Shown here piece by piece: positions 11,801 through 23,422 of a stretch of DNA of 64,000 nt. The translations under genes and the position numbers were made by a program. The notes under the pieces were generated by a model. The model had not been told where the DNA came from and ran no database searches. It saw only the letters and a list, made by a program, of their open reading frames with translations. Source of the stretch: Climacteris rufus (Eukaryota > Chordata > Aves > Passeriformes > Climacteridae); NCBI GenBank assembly GCA_013398175.1, contig VZRZ01007867.1, positions 1,196,191-1,260,190 of the forward strand, in the 5' to 3' direction. Within the stretch, counting starts at the first letter, position 1, and every line of letters begins with the position of its first letter.

Positions 11801-13407
11801 TCATCACAGAGAAGATGAGAGGAGAGCCATCAGTTCTACTATTGAGCCATACTGAGAGACAGATTTATAGATTCTCCACCTTTTTTTTTCCTAAATGCAA
11901 ACTGTTTAGGACCACAGGCAGGTCACACTCGTCCCTTTCTCCTGCTCTCCTCATCAGACACACCAAGAGCAATGCCAGTCATCCCACAGGACTGTTACTG
12001 GTGTGATACCAAAATGCAGTTGTATCTTAACCCCAGCCAGGGCTGGGGCCCAAACCCACCTTACTACAGACTAAAGTTCATCCTTTTAATACATTCATTA
12101 TCAGTATAGTAGTATTCTACAAAATAACATGCAAACAGCAGTAAGTAGCTCTAAGTTTCTGAAATCAGAGTATAATAATTCTGGTAGCATAATGTAATGT
12201 AACATCGATTATATAATTCTGTTATAAATATCAAGGAGTGCTTATGCTATCTATTTAACAGCACCTTGCCCTTTGAATGAAATTAAAAAGAAACTATAAT
12301 TTATGCAGTTGTTTCAACTGTAAAACCCTTTATTACACCGTTTCTTGGCATTTCATCAACATCATTATTCTTTGAGCAGAGTAAACCTATTATTATAAAG
12401 GATTTAGCCACATACAGGATGACAACTCTTTAACAATCCACTTCCTGTGTATGATCAAATTTGCCACAAATTCAGGTATTTCTGACAAAAGAAAGACTGC
12501 AGACCCAAACTACACTGTATCATGTACTGTACCTGTCTGAATGAGCCACTCTGCCAGCAAATTGACAGTCTGTGCCACCGCAGTGTAGTTTTCAGAGAGG
12601 AGCTGGATGACATTCTCTGGAGATCCTCCTGCTTGGAAATATCTGATGGAAAGATTACAAAAGAAATATTTGAGTTATACTAAACCGAAAAAAAAAAAAA
12701 ATTGAACTCTACATTTAAAGGGAAAATAGCACCATTCGTACATTTCACACACATATCCGTACAAAGTGACAATACCACGCCTCTAACACACATCAGATCA
12801 CACTCACCTCTTTAACGTGTTAAATATAGACGGCTCCATTATATAGTCAGGGGTCGAAAATTTCTTCAGGCACTCCTGCTGGACTTCGGCATCATCTTCT
12901 CCCTCCCCATCCTCATCATCCTGCTGTTCACAAGCACAGGCAGGTCAGCCCCCTCCCTGTCCCGTTTCCCCCCACACTCCCACATTCAGGCTCTTTTTGC
13001 CCACAGCAGCGCACACAGCTCGGTTCACGGCCAGAGCGACCTGCACCCGTGACAAAGAGCGATTATTGAGGGGGAAGGCGCAAAACCAACACCACCTTCC
13101 CCGCTGAGCCCCGCAGCCCCGGGCCCGGCGCAGCCCCGGCCTCCCGCCCTCACAGCCGGCGCTTCTCCCCTCACGCCGGAGCCGGGAGGGCCCGGGGAAC
13201 GCTCGGGGACCCCTCGGGGGACACTCCAGGGAACGCTCCGGGACCCGCCCGCGGGCAGCCGGGCCTTGCCCAAGGGATGCCCCGGTCCCGCCCGGCTCTG
13301 TGGTCGCCGCCCGCCCCGGGCCCAGCGCCCCCCGGCCTCACCGCGCCCCCGTCCGCCTCGCTGCCCCACTCGGCCGCGCTGCCCTCGAAATAATCGGCGT
13401 CCTCCAT
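5863..13407 (-). CDS. NELFCD: Negative elongation factor subunit C/D (TH1L), complete coding region
   Basis: Nuclear subunit of the NELF complex that, with DSIF, holds RNA polymerase II in the promoter-proximal pause. NELF-C/D is a helical-repeat scaffold that contacts NELF-A. Fifteen minus-strand exons join without a frame break: 13342-13407, 12808-12923, 12533-12642, 11586-11695, 11175-11282, 10462-10614, 9619-9749, 9068-9233, 8307-8441, 7774-7913, 7472-7586, 7064-7159, 6788-6928, 6307-6436, 5863-5897. They total 1752 bases and 583 residues, against 581 (NELF-D) and 590 (NELF-C) in human. Long stretches match the human protein from memory, for example VENHLKSLLIKHFDPRKAD, AHTTWRDLFYKLAEAHPD and LSTLYQCIR. 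The start was chosen because the ATG sits in a strong Kozak context (GGAGCCATGG) and opens MEDADYFEGSAAEWG, equivalent to the human NELF-D start. The promoter is a CpG island. Confidence 0.97.
6307..6436 (-). CDS. NELFCD: NELFCD exon 14
   Basis: Acceptor CTCTTTCAG, donor GTAAGT. Encodes VLDVIAPPYTSDFVQ, FLPILENESIAG and EHDPVTEFI. Confidence 0.96.
6788..6928 (-). CDS. NELFCD: NELFCD exon 13
   Basis: Acceptor CTCACCAG, donor GTCAGC (weak). Encodes LELKKTLLDRMVHLLSRGY, VVSYIRKCLEK and SLIRYFVTE. Frame is phase 0 at both ends. Confidence 0.95.
7064..7159 (-). CDS. NELFCD: NELFCD exon 12
   Basis: Acceptor TTTGCAG, donor GTGATG. Encodes ISTCHQLLHPQVLQLLVK and TEHSQLDVMEQ, 32 codons in phase 0. 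Confidence 0.96.
7472..7586 (-). CDS. NELFCD: NELFCD exon 11
   Basis: Acceptor TGTCTGTAG, donor GTAGGA. Encodes FPVVAMGVLKWVDWTVSE and TPVHLALLDE. Confidence 0.96.
7774..7913 (-). CDS. NELFCD: NELFCD exon 10
   Basis: Acceptor TTTGCAG, donor GTGAGC. Encodes NKRVSINKDELKSTSKAIE, LCCNENKGASEL and STLYQCIR. Confidence 0.96.
8307..8441 (-). CDS. NELFCD: NELFCD exon 9
   Basis: Acceptor TCTCCACAG, donor GTAATG. Encodes IRVPAFLDLFMQSLFKPGA, NQDHKHKYIHILAYAA and VVEMWKK. Confidence 0.96.
9068..9233 (-). CDS. NELFCD: NELFCD exon 8
   Basis: Acceptor CGTGCAG, donor GTTAGT. Encodes GHDASQITLALGTAASYP, LGAMLSKGALNPADI and FTSMDPPPVEL. Confidence 0.96.
9619..9749 (-). CDS. NELFCD: NELFCD exon 7
   Basis: Acceptor TTTCACAG, donor GTGAGT. 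Encodes KMVCHGEHTYLFAQSMMSIL, QEEQGGSAVRRIAQEVQR and YAHEK. It is clearly coding even though its open frame is broken by intron sequence. Confidence 0.95.
10462..10614 (-). CDS. NELFCD: NELFCD exon 6
   Basis: Acceptor TTTTAATAG, donor GTAAGT. Encodes LISDAGYQGEITSVSTACQQ, EVFSRVLRTSLATILDGG and ENLEKNLPEFA, 51 codons in phase 0. Confidence 0.96.
11175..11282 (-). CDS. NELFCD: NELFCD exon 5
   Basis: Acceptor CTTTTCAG, donor GTACTA. Encodes TPAWLEQMIAHTTWRDLFY, AEAHPDCLMLNFTVK. Confidence 0.96.
11586..11695 (-). CDS. NELFCD: NELFCD exon 4
   Basis: Acceptor TGTGCAG, donor GTGTGC. Encodes VEPMQVQETVENHLKSLLIK and HFDPRKADSIFTEEGE. Confidence 0.96.
12533..12642 (-). CDS. NELFCD: NELFCD exon 3
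   Basis: Acceptor CCATCAG, donor GTACAG. Encodes YFQAGGSPENVIQLLSENYT and VAQTVNLLAEWLIQT. No long open frame marks it; found by frame continuity from exon 2. Confidence 0.94.
12808..12923 (-). CDS. NELFCD: NELFCD exon 2 (acidic segment)
   Basis: Donor GTGAGT. The acceptor is at 12924-12926, or three bases lower because CAGCAG offers a NAGNAG choice that adds or drops one Gln. Encodes QDDEDGEGEDDAEVQQECL and FSTPDYIMEPSIFNTLK. Confidence 0.94.
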
Positions 13408-13620
13408 GGCTCCCCGGGCGGCCCGCCCCGCCGAGCACCGGAACGGGCGGGGCGCCGCGGAATGGCGGCGGGGGCGGGGCGGGAGCCCCGGGATGGCGGC
13501 GGCGGGGGCGCCCTCAGGGCGGGCGGGAGAGACATCCTCAGCCTCTGAGGGGAGCCGGGCGGGACGGGCCGGGGGGACACACAAACTCAGCGGGGAAAAG
13601 GAGCCGGGGGAAATATAAAA
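13040..13620 (-). promoter_or_regulatory. NELFCD: CpG-island promoter of NELFCD
   Basis: Dense CpG over exon 1 and its flanks. Upstream of the ATG (higher coordinates) there are several GC boxes (GGGCGGGG and GGGGCGGGGC between 13445 and 13483), two YY1-type ATGGCGGC cores at 13462-13469 and 13493-13500, and an ETS-like ACCGGAA at about 13437. No TATA box is seen. This is typical of a broad housekeeping promoter. The start site itself is not determinable here. Confidence 0.8.
13342..13407 (-). CDS. NELFCD: NELFCD exon 1 (start codon)
   Basis: ATG at 13405-13407 in context GGAGCCATGG; 22 codons MEDADYFEGSAAEWGSEADG.. to donor GTGAGG. The AAEWG-EADGG block is the conserved N-terminus of the family. 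Confidence 0.93.
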
Positions 13621-13700
13621 TCAAACTGCCCTGCAAAACCCCAAAAAGCCTCCCAGCGCGGCAGCAATCGGACGGGAATTGCAAGGGAAGAGCTAAAAAT

Positions 13701-14449
13701 GGGATGAGTTCTCCATGGGCTGTTTTGCTTCATGGGCTGTGCTGTCCATGGGTTGAACTCTCCATGGGCTGTGTTCTCCAAGGGCTGTTTTCTCCAAGGG
13801 CTGAGTTCTCCAAGGGCTGAGTTCTCCAAGGGNNNNNNNNNNNNNNNNNNNNNNNNNNNNNNNNNNNNNNNNNNNNNNNNNNNNNNNNNNNNNNNNNNNN
13901 NNNNNNNNNNNNNNNNNNNNNNNNNNNNNNNNNNNNNNNNNNNNNNNNNNNNNNNNNNNNNNNNNNNNNNNNNNNNNNNNNNNNNNNNNNNNNNNNNNNN
14001 NNNNNNNNNNNNNNNNNNNNNNNNNNNNNNNNNNNNNNNNNNNNNNNNNNNNNNNNNNNNNNNNNNNNNNNNNNNNNNNNNNNNNNNNNNNNNNNNNNNN
14101 NNNNNNNNNNNNNNNNNNNNNNNNNNNNNNNNNNNNNNNNNNNNNNNNNNNNNNNNNNNNNNNNNNNNNNNNNNNNNNNNNNNNNNNNNNNNNNNNNNNN
14201 NNNNNNNNNNNNNNGGGCTGTGTTCTCCAAGGGCTGTGTTCTCCAAGGGATGTGTTCTCGAAGGGCTGTGTTCTCCAAGGGCTGTGTTGTCCATGGCCTG
14301 TGTTGTCCAAGGGCTGTGTTCTCCAAGGGCTGAGTTCTCCATGGCCTGTGTTGTCCATGGCCTGTGTTCTCCAAGGGCTGTGTTCTCCAAGGGCTGTGTT
14401 GTCCATGGGCTGTGTTCTCCAAGGGCTGTGTTCTCCAAGGGTTGTGCTG
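13701..14449. repeat. 16-bp minisatellite upstream of NELFCD
   Basis: Head-to-tail copies of a unit like GGGCTGTGTTCTCCAA with variants (TGA or TTT in the middle, CCATGG or CCATGGC at the end). About 8 units are visible left of the N run and 14-15 right of it; if the gap size is true the array has about 46. Because 16 is not a multiple of 3 and the unit has no stop in these frames, it creates long open frames on both strands that are not genes. Confidence 0.97.
13833..14214. other. Assembly gap (382 N)
   Basis: Run of N inside the minisatellite. The flanks on both sides are the same 16-bp repeat, so the missing sequence is almost surely more repeat and its true length is unknown. Confidence 0.99.
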
Positions 14450-17400
14450 CTCTTGTGGCTGCAGCTGGATAACAGCACTTCCCTCCCTCACACACTGAAG
14501 CATGAGGAGGATGTTGAACGAGTTGATAGGAATGATGAAATGTTATGGTAGAATTGAAAAACTGAGAAAAAAAAAAAAAGAGGATAATTTTGGAAAATGA
14601 AAGCAGTAAGATCTTCAGGACCAGATTTTAGTGCTAAAGTCTGAGGCCCAGCGTTGGTGTAGCTCTGTTTATCCAAAACCTGATAAGAGAATAACATCAA
14701 ATAACATTTCTGCCTTTTCACACTGCAAACAAAAATGTGCGGTGTTACTTTCACTCTAAGGCAAAATCCTTAAGTCTTTGTTATTAACAAAAAAAATAAA
14801 CATTTAGTGGCTATAAATAACACTATTTGCATCACAGTTAGCAGGGTGATTTCTGGGCAGAGGAAAGATGCTGTGAGAGGCACATTCCCTGTTCTGGGAC
14901 TGTTCCAAATGCTGTGAGATGGGATTTGTTCCCCATCCATGAAGCTGCATCCCCAGAGCACGGGCTGTGCTCACCCTGGGACCCTCCCTGGGGATGCTGA
15001 GTGAAGACAACGGGCCAGGAGGGTCCCCAAGGCAGGGAGGGACAAGGAATTAGAGACAGATGAACAGGGGACAAGTCTGTTATGAAAATCGATCACATAA
15101 TCAGGCCTCAGGCAAGGAGAGAGGCATTACTGAGACCATGTGAGAAACAGAGTCCCTTTGTCTCTCTTCAGATCCACTCCTGTTCTTCAGTTGTGTAAGA
15201 GTTTAACTGTGAGAAAGGGGAGGGTGAGGGTGTGTTCTGGGATTTGGAGGCCAGCCATGAGCATTGCTGATTAATTATTTAAAAGGTCCTTTATTCTCAT
15301 TCAGCTTCTGACTGAAAAACAGTAAAAAAAATTACACCGTCTTCCACACATAGCTTGGTAAGAAAGGCCAAAAAACTCCCTGTTCTGAAATAAGTTGTAG
15401 GATCTCCAACAGCCACAGTCCTTGTTCAAGTGTGGTTGCCGTGCTAATCAAAGGATTTACTGCACTTACAAATTCAGTGTGGAAAATGTACCCCAGCACC
15501 TGCACTGCAGCACAGAGCGAGTTGTGCTGTCGTGTGCTGCCCTACAGTGGTGAAGCAACCCTTCCTCAAACACTGCTCCAGCATTAGGGAAAACATCCTT
15601 TGTGTTCTGCCGGCAGAAAGGAAAAGAGACTTTTTTGGAATAAAAGGCATGAATTGAAGCAATACAACAGACACTCTCCACTTGTGCCACTGTGCTGCAG
15701 TCAGGGGGACAGGCAGGGACATCCCAATGCCTGGGGAGTCACTGGCCAGTTTTTAAGAGGAACAAACTGGGACTGAAGTGACAGGCTGAGGATGGAAGCC
15801 AATGGAAATATCCTTGAGAAAAAGTTTTTGGCTTGTCTCCATTTGGTTAGCAGGCAATTTCCATCCCATAGACGTGAGAAAATAATAGCAAACTTTGAAG
15901 TGACAGTGTGATTAACCAGTCAGAACTCCTAAAAAAAGTACTGGATCTGAATTTAATCCATCCCAAACCAAAGAAGAAAAAGTATTTTCTAAAAGTCTCA
16001 TAAGAAACATCTCTACACCTCCTGTACTTCATCAGCTCTCTTTTTTTTTTGGCTTGCAATGAAGTTATAAGATGTAATTAGGTGTAACATAAGTTCTCTG
16101 GAGATGATTTCAGAGTAACCATTATAGACCTTAACAGAAGGTTCAGAAAACTTGAAATTGGAGAAAAAGTGAGTCCAGAACTTAACTAACATTCCAGTGA
16201 AACTCAATGGGAAAACCACAAGGCTGAGACTTCATGAGGCTTAGGAGGAGATCCTGGTTCTTTGTAGGATGGATGTTTTTATATAGGCAGGAGAGGCTTC
16301 CTTCCCACGACCAGAATTTGCTGTGCCTCTCCTGGGTAGGACATTTGGATCTGCAGCCTGGAGAATTTCATTGTGCCAGAACTTATGGCCTGAAACAGTC
16401 TTAGCCTCAGTAAAGCATTCTCACAGCAGGTACAAGTTTTGTCTAGTGACAACATTGGACTTCAGTGGTAATTATGCTACAAAACTTCCTGCTTAATTGA
16501 GTAGAAAATGGGAACAGTCCAGAGCACCAACTGCCACAGAGGTGTTAGACATTAATCATACCAGTAATTTCAGTGCCTGAATCTTCAAACTAGAAGGATT
16601 TTGTCTTTATATATTTATCTCTCTTTATTTTGACTGCAGTAACAGAAAAAGTTTTTTTTATATATATATATAAAGAATGAACAATACTCAAAGCATTTCC
16701 TTTCAGCTTCCCTTTAGGAGAAAACTAGGGACCTGTACCAACCAGACAATTGCTGAATAGCCCTTTGCAGAATTGCAATATCCAAGCTTGCCCCACTTCA
16801 GGGTCAATAAACAAGAGGTAAAATCAGATTAAACCAAACAGTTTCAAGATATCACTGTGATGAAACATTAAATGTACCAGAAATTGATTTTGCAAACTAA
16901 ACTTTTACAACTTTGAATGGCAACAATGTCAGTTGTCTCTTGGGTTTAACTGCATTCTCCCACAGGCATTTGTGTTTTACAATGTTTCAGCGAAATGTTC
17001 ATAAACAAAAGCACTTAGATTTACCTGAATGTCCCTGAAAGATCTTATTATGCAGCAAATTAATGCAACAAATTTTTCCCTAAATGCATATTTGACTGCA
17101 TTTTGTGTGTAAAATATTCTTGAGTGGCAATTCCCATCTAATGATATTTTGATGGGGCAGAGACCAAATTTTGAAACAAATTTTGAGACAGAGATAAAAT
17201 CTGGAGCCAAATAAATATCCTATGAAGGAAGGTCAGCCTCAGTGTCTCTGCTGCATGATTTGAGGAGGCTGTAAAGGCATTCTGGAAAGTGAATGTGTGT
17301 GAACAGCCAGACCTAGAGGAACATGGAAAATGACATTTTTTCATTTTGTACCTTTTTTTTTTTAACAGAAGAATAAACAAAGTATCAAATGCTCAAGTTT

Positions 17401-20400
17401 GAACTCCACCCAACTATCAAAATTTGTTGCTTGATTTTTGAGCAAATTTTTTAACAACTTTACTTGAGGATTTGCTACCTAAAGGGAGGAATCTAATACA
17501 GCTGATTAAAGCATCCAACTTCATTTGGTTCCTTCCTAAAATAAAAGAAAAATCCCAAACAGAAGAGCCAACTTCCAACAAAACTGTTTGCCTTTTATTC
17601 ATATGTTTTTAAAAAATATCCACCCTGGCATTCTCTGTCATTCCCTCTGCTCCTTGCCCTCTACAAATTCTTTTAGCACAAATTTGTATTTTGTAATCGT
17701 TAGCCCTTTACAAAGCAGCCAATACATTCAACTAGAGATAAGGTAATAACTTTCCAATGGAGTAGGAAATTACAGCAGCATCGTTAGGCTAATGAGTTTT
17801 GGCTAAAGAGTTCTTCCTTCTCAAGCAGAACCTCAAGATGAAGCTTTTTTGTTTGTACCTCGAGTACTGGTAACAGAGATTCCAGACATTGAACACACAA
17901 CACTTCACCAGGTAACTGAGAATATTCTGAGACAAAACAAGGTGGGTTTGAGGTTGCTGACGTGATGGCATTCGAGGGTCCTTCACATGTCAACTGAACA
18001 GCTGGAACTGTATTTTATATACTGAGGATTGCTGAAAGTACTGAGCCTCCCAGTGCCCCAAGCACTTCTCAAGATGAGCCTGTAGTGGAAACATTTTCTT
18101 GCTGCAAAGCAAGTTCCAGTTGATTTGCACTCTGAGCAGAAACTCACCCTTCACTGAACTATCTCCCAGCTCTAGAATGGTGCAGAAAGTGCTTTTTTAT
18201 TACAGTTCCTTAATTGGACATATCCTGGCCTTTTAGGACAGGTATTCTCTGACCTTGAAAATTTGTGTAAGGATCCCAAATTGGGTCACTCACTGGGGAA
18301 TGAAGAATCTCCCCCTAAATCTCTTTTTCAGTGTCCAAGGTGGTGGACTTTGAACTTTGTCTGATAACTTTTGTCTCATAACTTTTGTCTGATAACTGTT
18401 GTCTCATAACTTTTCTTTCATCACTGCTCTATTCTCTTATCAACCAGGTGGTTACAGGAGCAAGGGGGTGAGGACAGGAGGAAGCAGCTGAATGCAGAGG
18501 CAGCAGGTTTGGGCCATGCTGCAGGACAGAGCACTTGGCTGTTCAATTCCCCACTTTTAAATCACAAACAGGTTCACAAGAGCTGCTGCTCGTGGCTGCT
18601 CTGGGCTTCCAGACTGCCTTACACAGAGGAGCCTCTGTGCCCAGCAAAGCTTTGCCCTGGGAGAAACAGAACTCAAGGTTAGCACCAAAACTGTCAGAGA
18701 GTCTGCTGCTTCCTTTGGGATGTTGTGTTGTCAAATAATAAAAGAACAGAGATTAAAAATACTGAGATATTTATCACCCATCACACACCCCTCAGGACAG
18801 ATCTCTGTGCCTCTGCCTCAGTACCAGTCTGAAACATCTTCCATTAATACTTTGAGCTCTTCCACAGTATTGGTTCCATCACCCAACCCCTAATTTGTCT
18901 TTTTGTGGAAGCTCTTCTGATCCTGCCAACAGCAAACTGATAATGTAGCAAAAAACCCAGGAATGTGCCCCCCAATGTGGCAATTCCCAACCCTTGCACA
19001 GCTGCTCCTTCCTCTGCCTGCTCTCTGCTGGCACTCTGGCATTTCAGCTGCAAGAATGATACAGTTCCAAAGTCATATCAAACACCAGAAAACTACAGAT
19101 AGCAACACTGTACTTCACTATGAATAATTCACATGAAATTCACAGACTGAAAAAGAATAGTTTGCATAACAGAACAACAGGACTGAGAGAATTCCCAACA
19201 TTACTACCTCTGTCCTAGGCTTGTCTTTCTCCAAATTTGAATAGTAGTATATTAAAAAAATAAATTAGCCAACTCATTTAATAAAATGACTGGGTAAATT
19301 GAAGTGAGGAGATACATTCATATTTTAATTTTGAATTTGCTTACTTTTCTCTACTGGTACCCCAGCCTTAGAAAACATGTTGTTAAACAAAAAACACTAA
19401 TGTCAGCATCTTCTCCCCCAAAAATTTATCATTCTCCCTCTTTGGGACAATGTCTAAAGGTTTTATTTTGTCCTGACATTAAATAATTTTGAGGCAGACT
19501 AACCAAGTGAAAAAAATTTGGAAAATCTGTAAATTCTGTTTAGGTTTTTGGTGGATCTCTAATTTATCTATTACATGTTTGGTCAGTTACCCATGTTACA
19601 GAGGTATCAATGCTGTTGTTACCTGGGGAACTCCCTGTTTTCCACAGAACAAGGCTAAGCTTATAGGACACAGAAGTCAGAATAAAACCACCACCTTATT
19701 AAGTTTAATGCAGTGAGAGATCTTAGTTTGCCTCCCCCCCTCCTCCCAGGTTGCTTCTCCAGGTTAAGATTTGTGCTTTACACTGCACCCATTTTGCTCA
19801 GCTCAGTACACTGAAAACTGAGAGGGAGAAAAGCAATTTGAACTTCTAATAAGATGAGAATTGGGGTTGAAACCACTTCATGATGAAGCCAGTACTCATG
19901 GCTCAAATTTTAGCAGCCTGTGCACTGCAGTGAAACACTAAAGCAGTTCCCTACCCCAAACTGACACACATCCACTCCCAGGACTGCAGCCAGCTGGTAA
20001 GGATCAGGATTAAAACAGGCTCACTCTTGGAATTTGTCTTGTCAGTCACCAGAGGGATTTCTCAGTGTAAGGCTTTCAGCAGCAGCACTTCAGAAATCCC
20101 CTTTGTAGCTTATTCTATTTACAAAGACACTTCAAAGGTTGTCATAGATTTTTTTCCCAATGGATGAATTTTCAGAGATACCAAGCTGAGAAAGAAGGGT
20201 ACAGTTTTGATTTGGACTGCAAATAGATGTTTGCTTATAAATATTTTGACTGTTACACAAACTCAACATGTATTTTAGGGATGAAGACCTGCTCCTGGAT
20301 GAGATTTCCACTGATAGTAATCTATGGCCCTGATCCTGCTTATTACAGTTAGCAGGAATTTTATAATCTACTTTCATAGAAGAGGTCTTAGGAGTGCCAG

Positions 20401-21630
20401 CATTGTTAGGAATACACACAGCACATTAGATACAGTTGGGGAAAGAAGAGAACTTACTCTCTTCCAGAATGAATTACATGATTTTATAACTCAGAACAAC
20501 TTGGTCACTCTCAGACATTTGTACAGCACCAATCACCAACAGCACTGTCACTAAGGCACTGACTGGGACTCAGCTGTCATGGGCTCTGGCTCCAGATCTG
20601 GGGTCAGCCTCCTGTGTTTGTATCTTCTGTTTTTACTGGTAGGCAATTTTTGACATTGGAAAAATTGTACAAAACATCCTCCATAATTTTCAGGAATAAC
20701 ACACCATTACAAATTACAAGGTGCTCAGGTTCTGAAGTGTTAGAATATTAGTATTTCTGTGCATAGATTTACTGGCAAAGGGAAATTATCCTGCAGGTAT
20801 CATTCTGTGCAGCACAGAGGAGCAGAGCCAGCTTCAGTTCCTCTGGAGTTAGGACATACCCTCAGTTAAATCCTGTCCTCCATGCCACGAACCAAAATAG
20901 TTTTTGGATAAATGAAGAAAAGCCCTCAGGACTCCTGCCCATGACAGCTGATCCAGGATGCCTTCCTAGGCTTTTGCATCAAAGTCTGCTCCTAACAACT
21001 TGCAGAGCTCCAGTCCCAGCCTCTGAGAGCAGTTTTTGATGTTTTCAGAGGCAGCTGAATCTTTTTTTTTTAGTCTACAGTGGATTTCTCTCTCCACATT
21101 TAAAAAAAGAAAAAACCTTTAGGAGTTATCCCTACTCTGCTGCACCACACTGAATGTGTGCTCTGATGCACAAATTACTAAAAGTCCTTGGGTTGAAATA
21201 AGTTACTGCAGATGCACAGTAGCTGATTTTGAAACCACAACATCTCTACAATTTATTATTATTTTTACAAAATACCCAAAGTGATCAGACCATATTGTAG
21301 GTTACTGGCTTGCCGAAGGTTGTTTTAAAATCAAAACCATTTCTGAGTTACAGAAGTGCCAAAAACAATCTTGAACCAGGTTTGTTTGTTGTTTTTTGTC
21401 GTTTTCTTTTTAAACCAACCCCCATCCAACAAAACAGTTGTATAACTTAAAACAGGAACAAGAGTTTGTGTTGGAAACTGCTTTAAAAACCAACCCACCA
21501 AATCATGCTTGAGCAGAAGCCTTGTATGGCAAAGATTCAGCTGAGGGCAGTTTAGTGCCAAGGTAAGACCCTCCATAGGTTTACAATGGAAATACTGACA
21601 CAACCTCAACTACAGTGATGCAAATGTGCC
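14450..21630. other. Intergenic region between NELFCD promoter and GNAS 3' end
   Basis: About 7 kb, AT-rich, with short TA and A/T homopolymer runs (for example TA repeat at 16659-16672) and a 14-bp tandem repeat at 18357-18412. I find no exon set, RNA gene or recognisable transposon. Open frames are short and unlike any family I know. Confidence 0.6.
18357..18412. repeat. 14-bp tandem repeat, four copies
   Basis: Four contiguous units of TTGTCTSATAACTT, with G and C alternating at the variable base. This suggests duplication of a 28-bp pair. Confidence 0.85.
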
Positions 21631-21650
21631 CTAAAAACACTGTATTTGCT

Positions 21651-21656
21651 TTTATT
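21651..21656 (-). terminator. GNAS: GNAS distal poly(A) signal candidate
   Basis: Minus-strand AATAAAAGC within a 16-bp perfect palindrome (21649-21664), followed by CAGTGTTTTTAGG and later GGTTGTGTC, a plausible downstream element. Confidence 0.4.
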
Positions 21657-23416
21657 AATAAAAGTGGTAGTGTTTACATTTGCAGGTATCTTACACTTCA
21701 GCATCATGATGAATACTGAGTAGAATGAGTTAAGTTTTGGCTGTAAGGTCAGAAGTTTCCAAACAGATGAATGAGACAGAAGTGACAGTCCTCAATCATG
21801 AAAACAAGAAGTTCAAATAAATAAATAAAACAAAACTAAGAAATATGGGTAAGCATTAGGTTGGAATGGTTCAATTAACTGCAAATTACGGCCACTAAAT
21901 TAGAGACAGAAGAAAACACAGTTACTTATTAAATAGCAAGCATTAAAGCTTTATGGTTTTGTATTAAAAAAAAAAAAGAAAAGAAAAGAAAGCTGTTAAA
22001 AATAAGACTTGCATTTACCAGGCCACCAAACTGCATGGACTAATAAAGAGACTAACAAAGGCAATACTGAGACATTAAGACACACACGCTCCGTACTTGT
22101 GCAACTCAACCATATTCAAAACAATTGCCTTTTTCCTCCCATAAGAAAAAAAAAAGCATCCCCTAAACATTTCTGTTCATATAAAGCTTTAGGTTTCTTA
22201 AACTGCTGCTGTCTTATATAGCTCATTGTTATTACACATCCTCGTTATCAGAGGAAGAAGCTTATTTTGTCAATTTTTTAAAATGGAGGTGCTTTGTTTC
22301 TCTCAGACAAGAGATTACATTCCTCACACCACTACAGCTTTTCTCCATTTACAAATTTGGTGTTTACACCAACTCCTCCTAGGCTTAAAAAGATAAGGGT
22401 TGGCACTAAAATAAACATTTTGGCTCCTGTAACTAAAATTAAGGCTCACAATGAATTTCCTCTCCACTATGTGTGTCCCATTTTTACAAGTGGAAACGCC
22501 AGCCCTTCACCTACAGGCACTGGATACATTCTGCACTGGAGGGGCCCATTCAGTCACTTTTTCCTACAGTTCTACAAAGTTCAGGTGGCAACTGTCTAAA
22601 CCTGTGAACAGGAAAGATCATTTGAAAAGGCGAGTAACAACCTCAGCTACAATTTTCAGACTGCTCAGTGTCTTCTGGAAGTAATTCTGAATTGAGGTGG
22701 ACAAGTAACTCCCTCACATCCCGGCTCTCTAGTGAAAATAGACTATGTGATTAATTTTAATTTAAGACTTCAGCCACAAAAGCAAATGAAAACTCACAAT
22801 CCTGAACAGTTGCAGTTCTTAGTATTGAAAAGGCATCCGCTACCTGAAGCAAATCGAGCTGCACAGACATCACTGACCACACCTTCATCTTAATTTAAAC
22901 TGGATCTCTTCCCAAAAAAAGAAAGCCAACACGGTCTCTTGGGTGGAGGGAAGCTAGTGTGAAAGGCAAAGAGGCAAGTATTTTGGTGTTTGTTTTTGTT
23001 TCTTTTCCTTTTAAAGTCACTGCAGTAAGATCCAGATCAGTTTAGGGGTGTAAATGAAGGGGGAAGAGGGGTGTTTGAGTAATATAGGCTAACACTGTTC
23101 TAGATGTGTTATTACAGCTGTAATTTCTGACTCTGTACAAATTGTACACGTAGGTTTAGACACATGAAAAAGTAACACACTCACAGAGACATAAAACACC
23201 TAGGTATAAAATATAAAGCAGTGTAGTAGTTACTAAAATTACATGCTCTCTTATTGCTACAGTGATTTTTGCTCTTTTTTCTTTTTACTGTACCACATGT
23301 TGTTCTAAGCATATAATTTGCATAAATTATTCAAGTTTAAGAAAAAAATCCACACATCTTCACTTTTAAGCTACTTATATAGTTAATATAAAACAAAAAA
23401 GGTTCTAAAGTATCTC

Positions 23417-23422
23417 TTTATT
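23417..23422 (-). terminator. GNAS: GNAS intermediate poly(A) signal candidate
   Basis: Minus-strand AATAAAG followed by a T-rich stretch (CCTTTTTTGTTTTATATT). It lies just past the CpG-rich block at 23460-23590. Confidence 0.35.

Noticed and set aside
13587..14503. Long minus-strand open frames of 257-302 codons with W/T/Q/P/L/E-rich repeats
   Set aside because: They are the 16-bp minisatellite plus N bases read in three frames. The repeat lacks stops, and there is no start context or splice structure.
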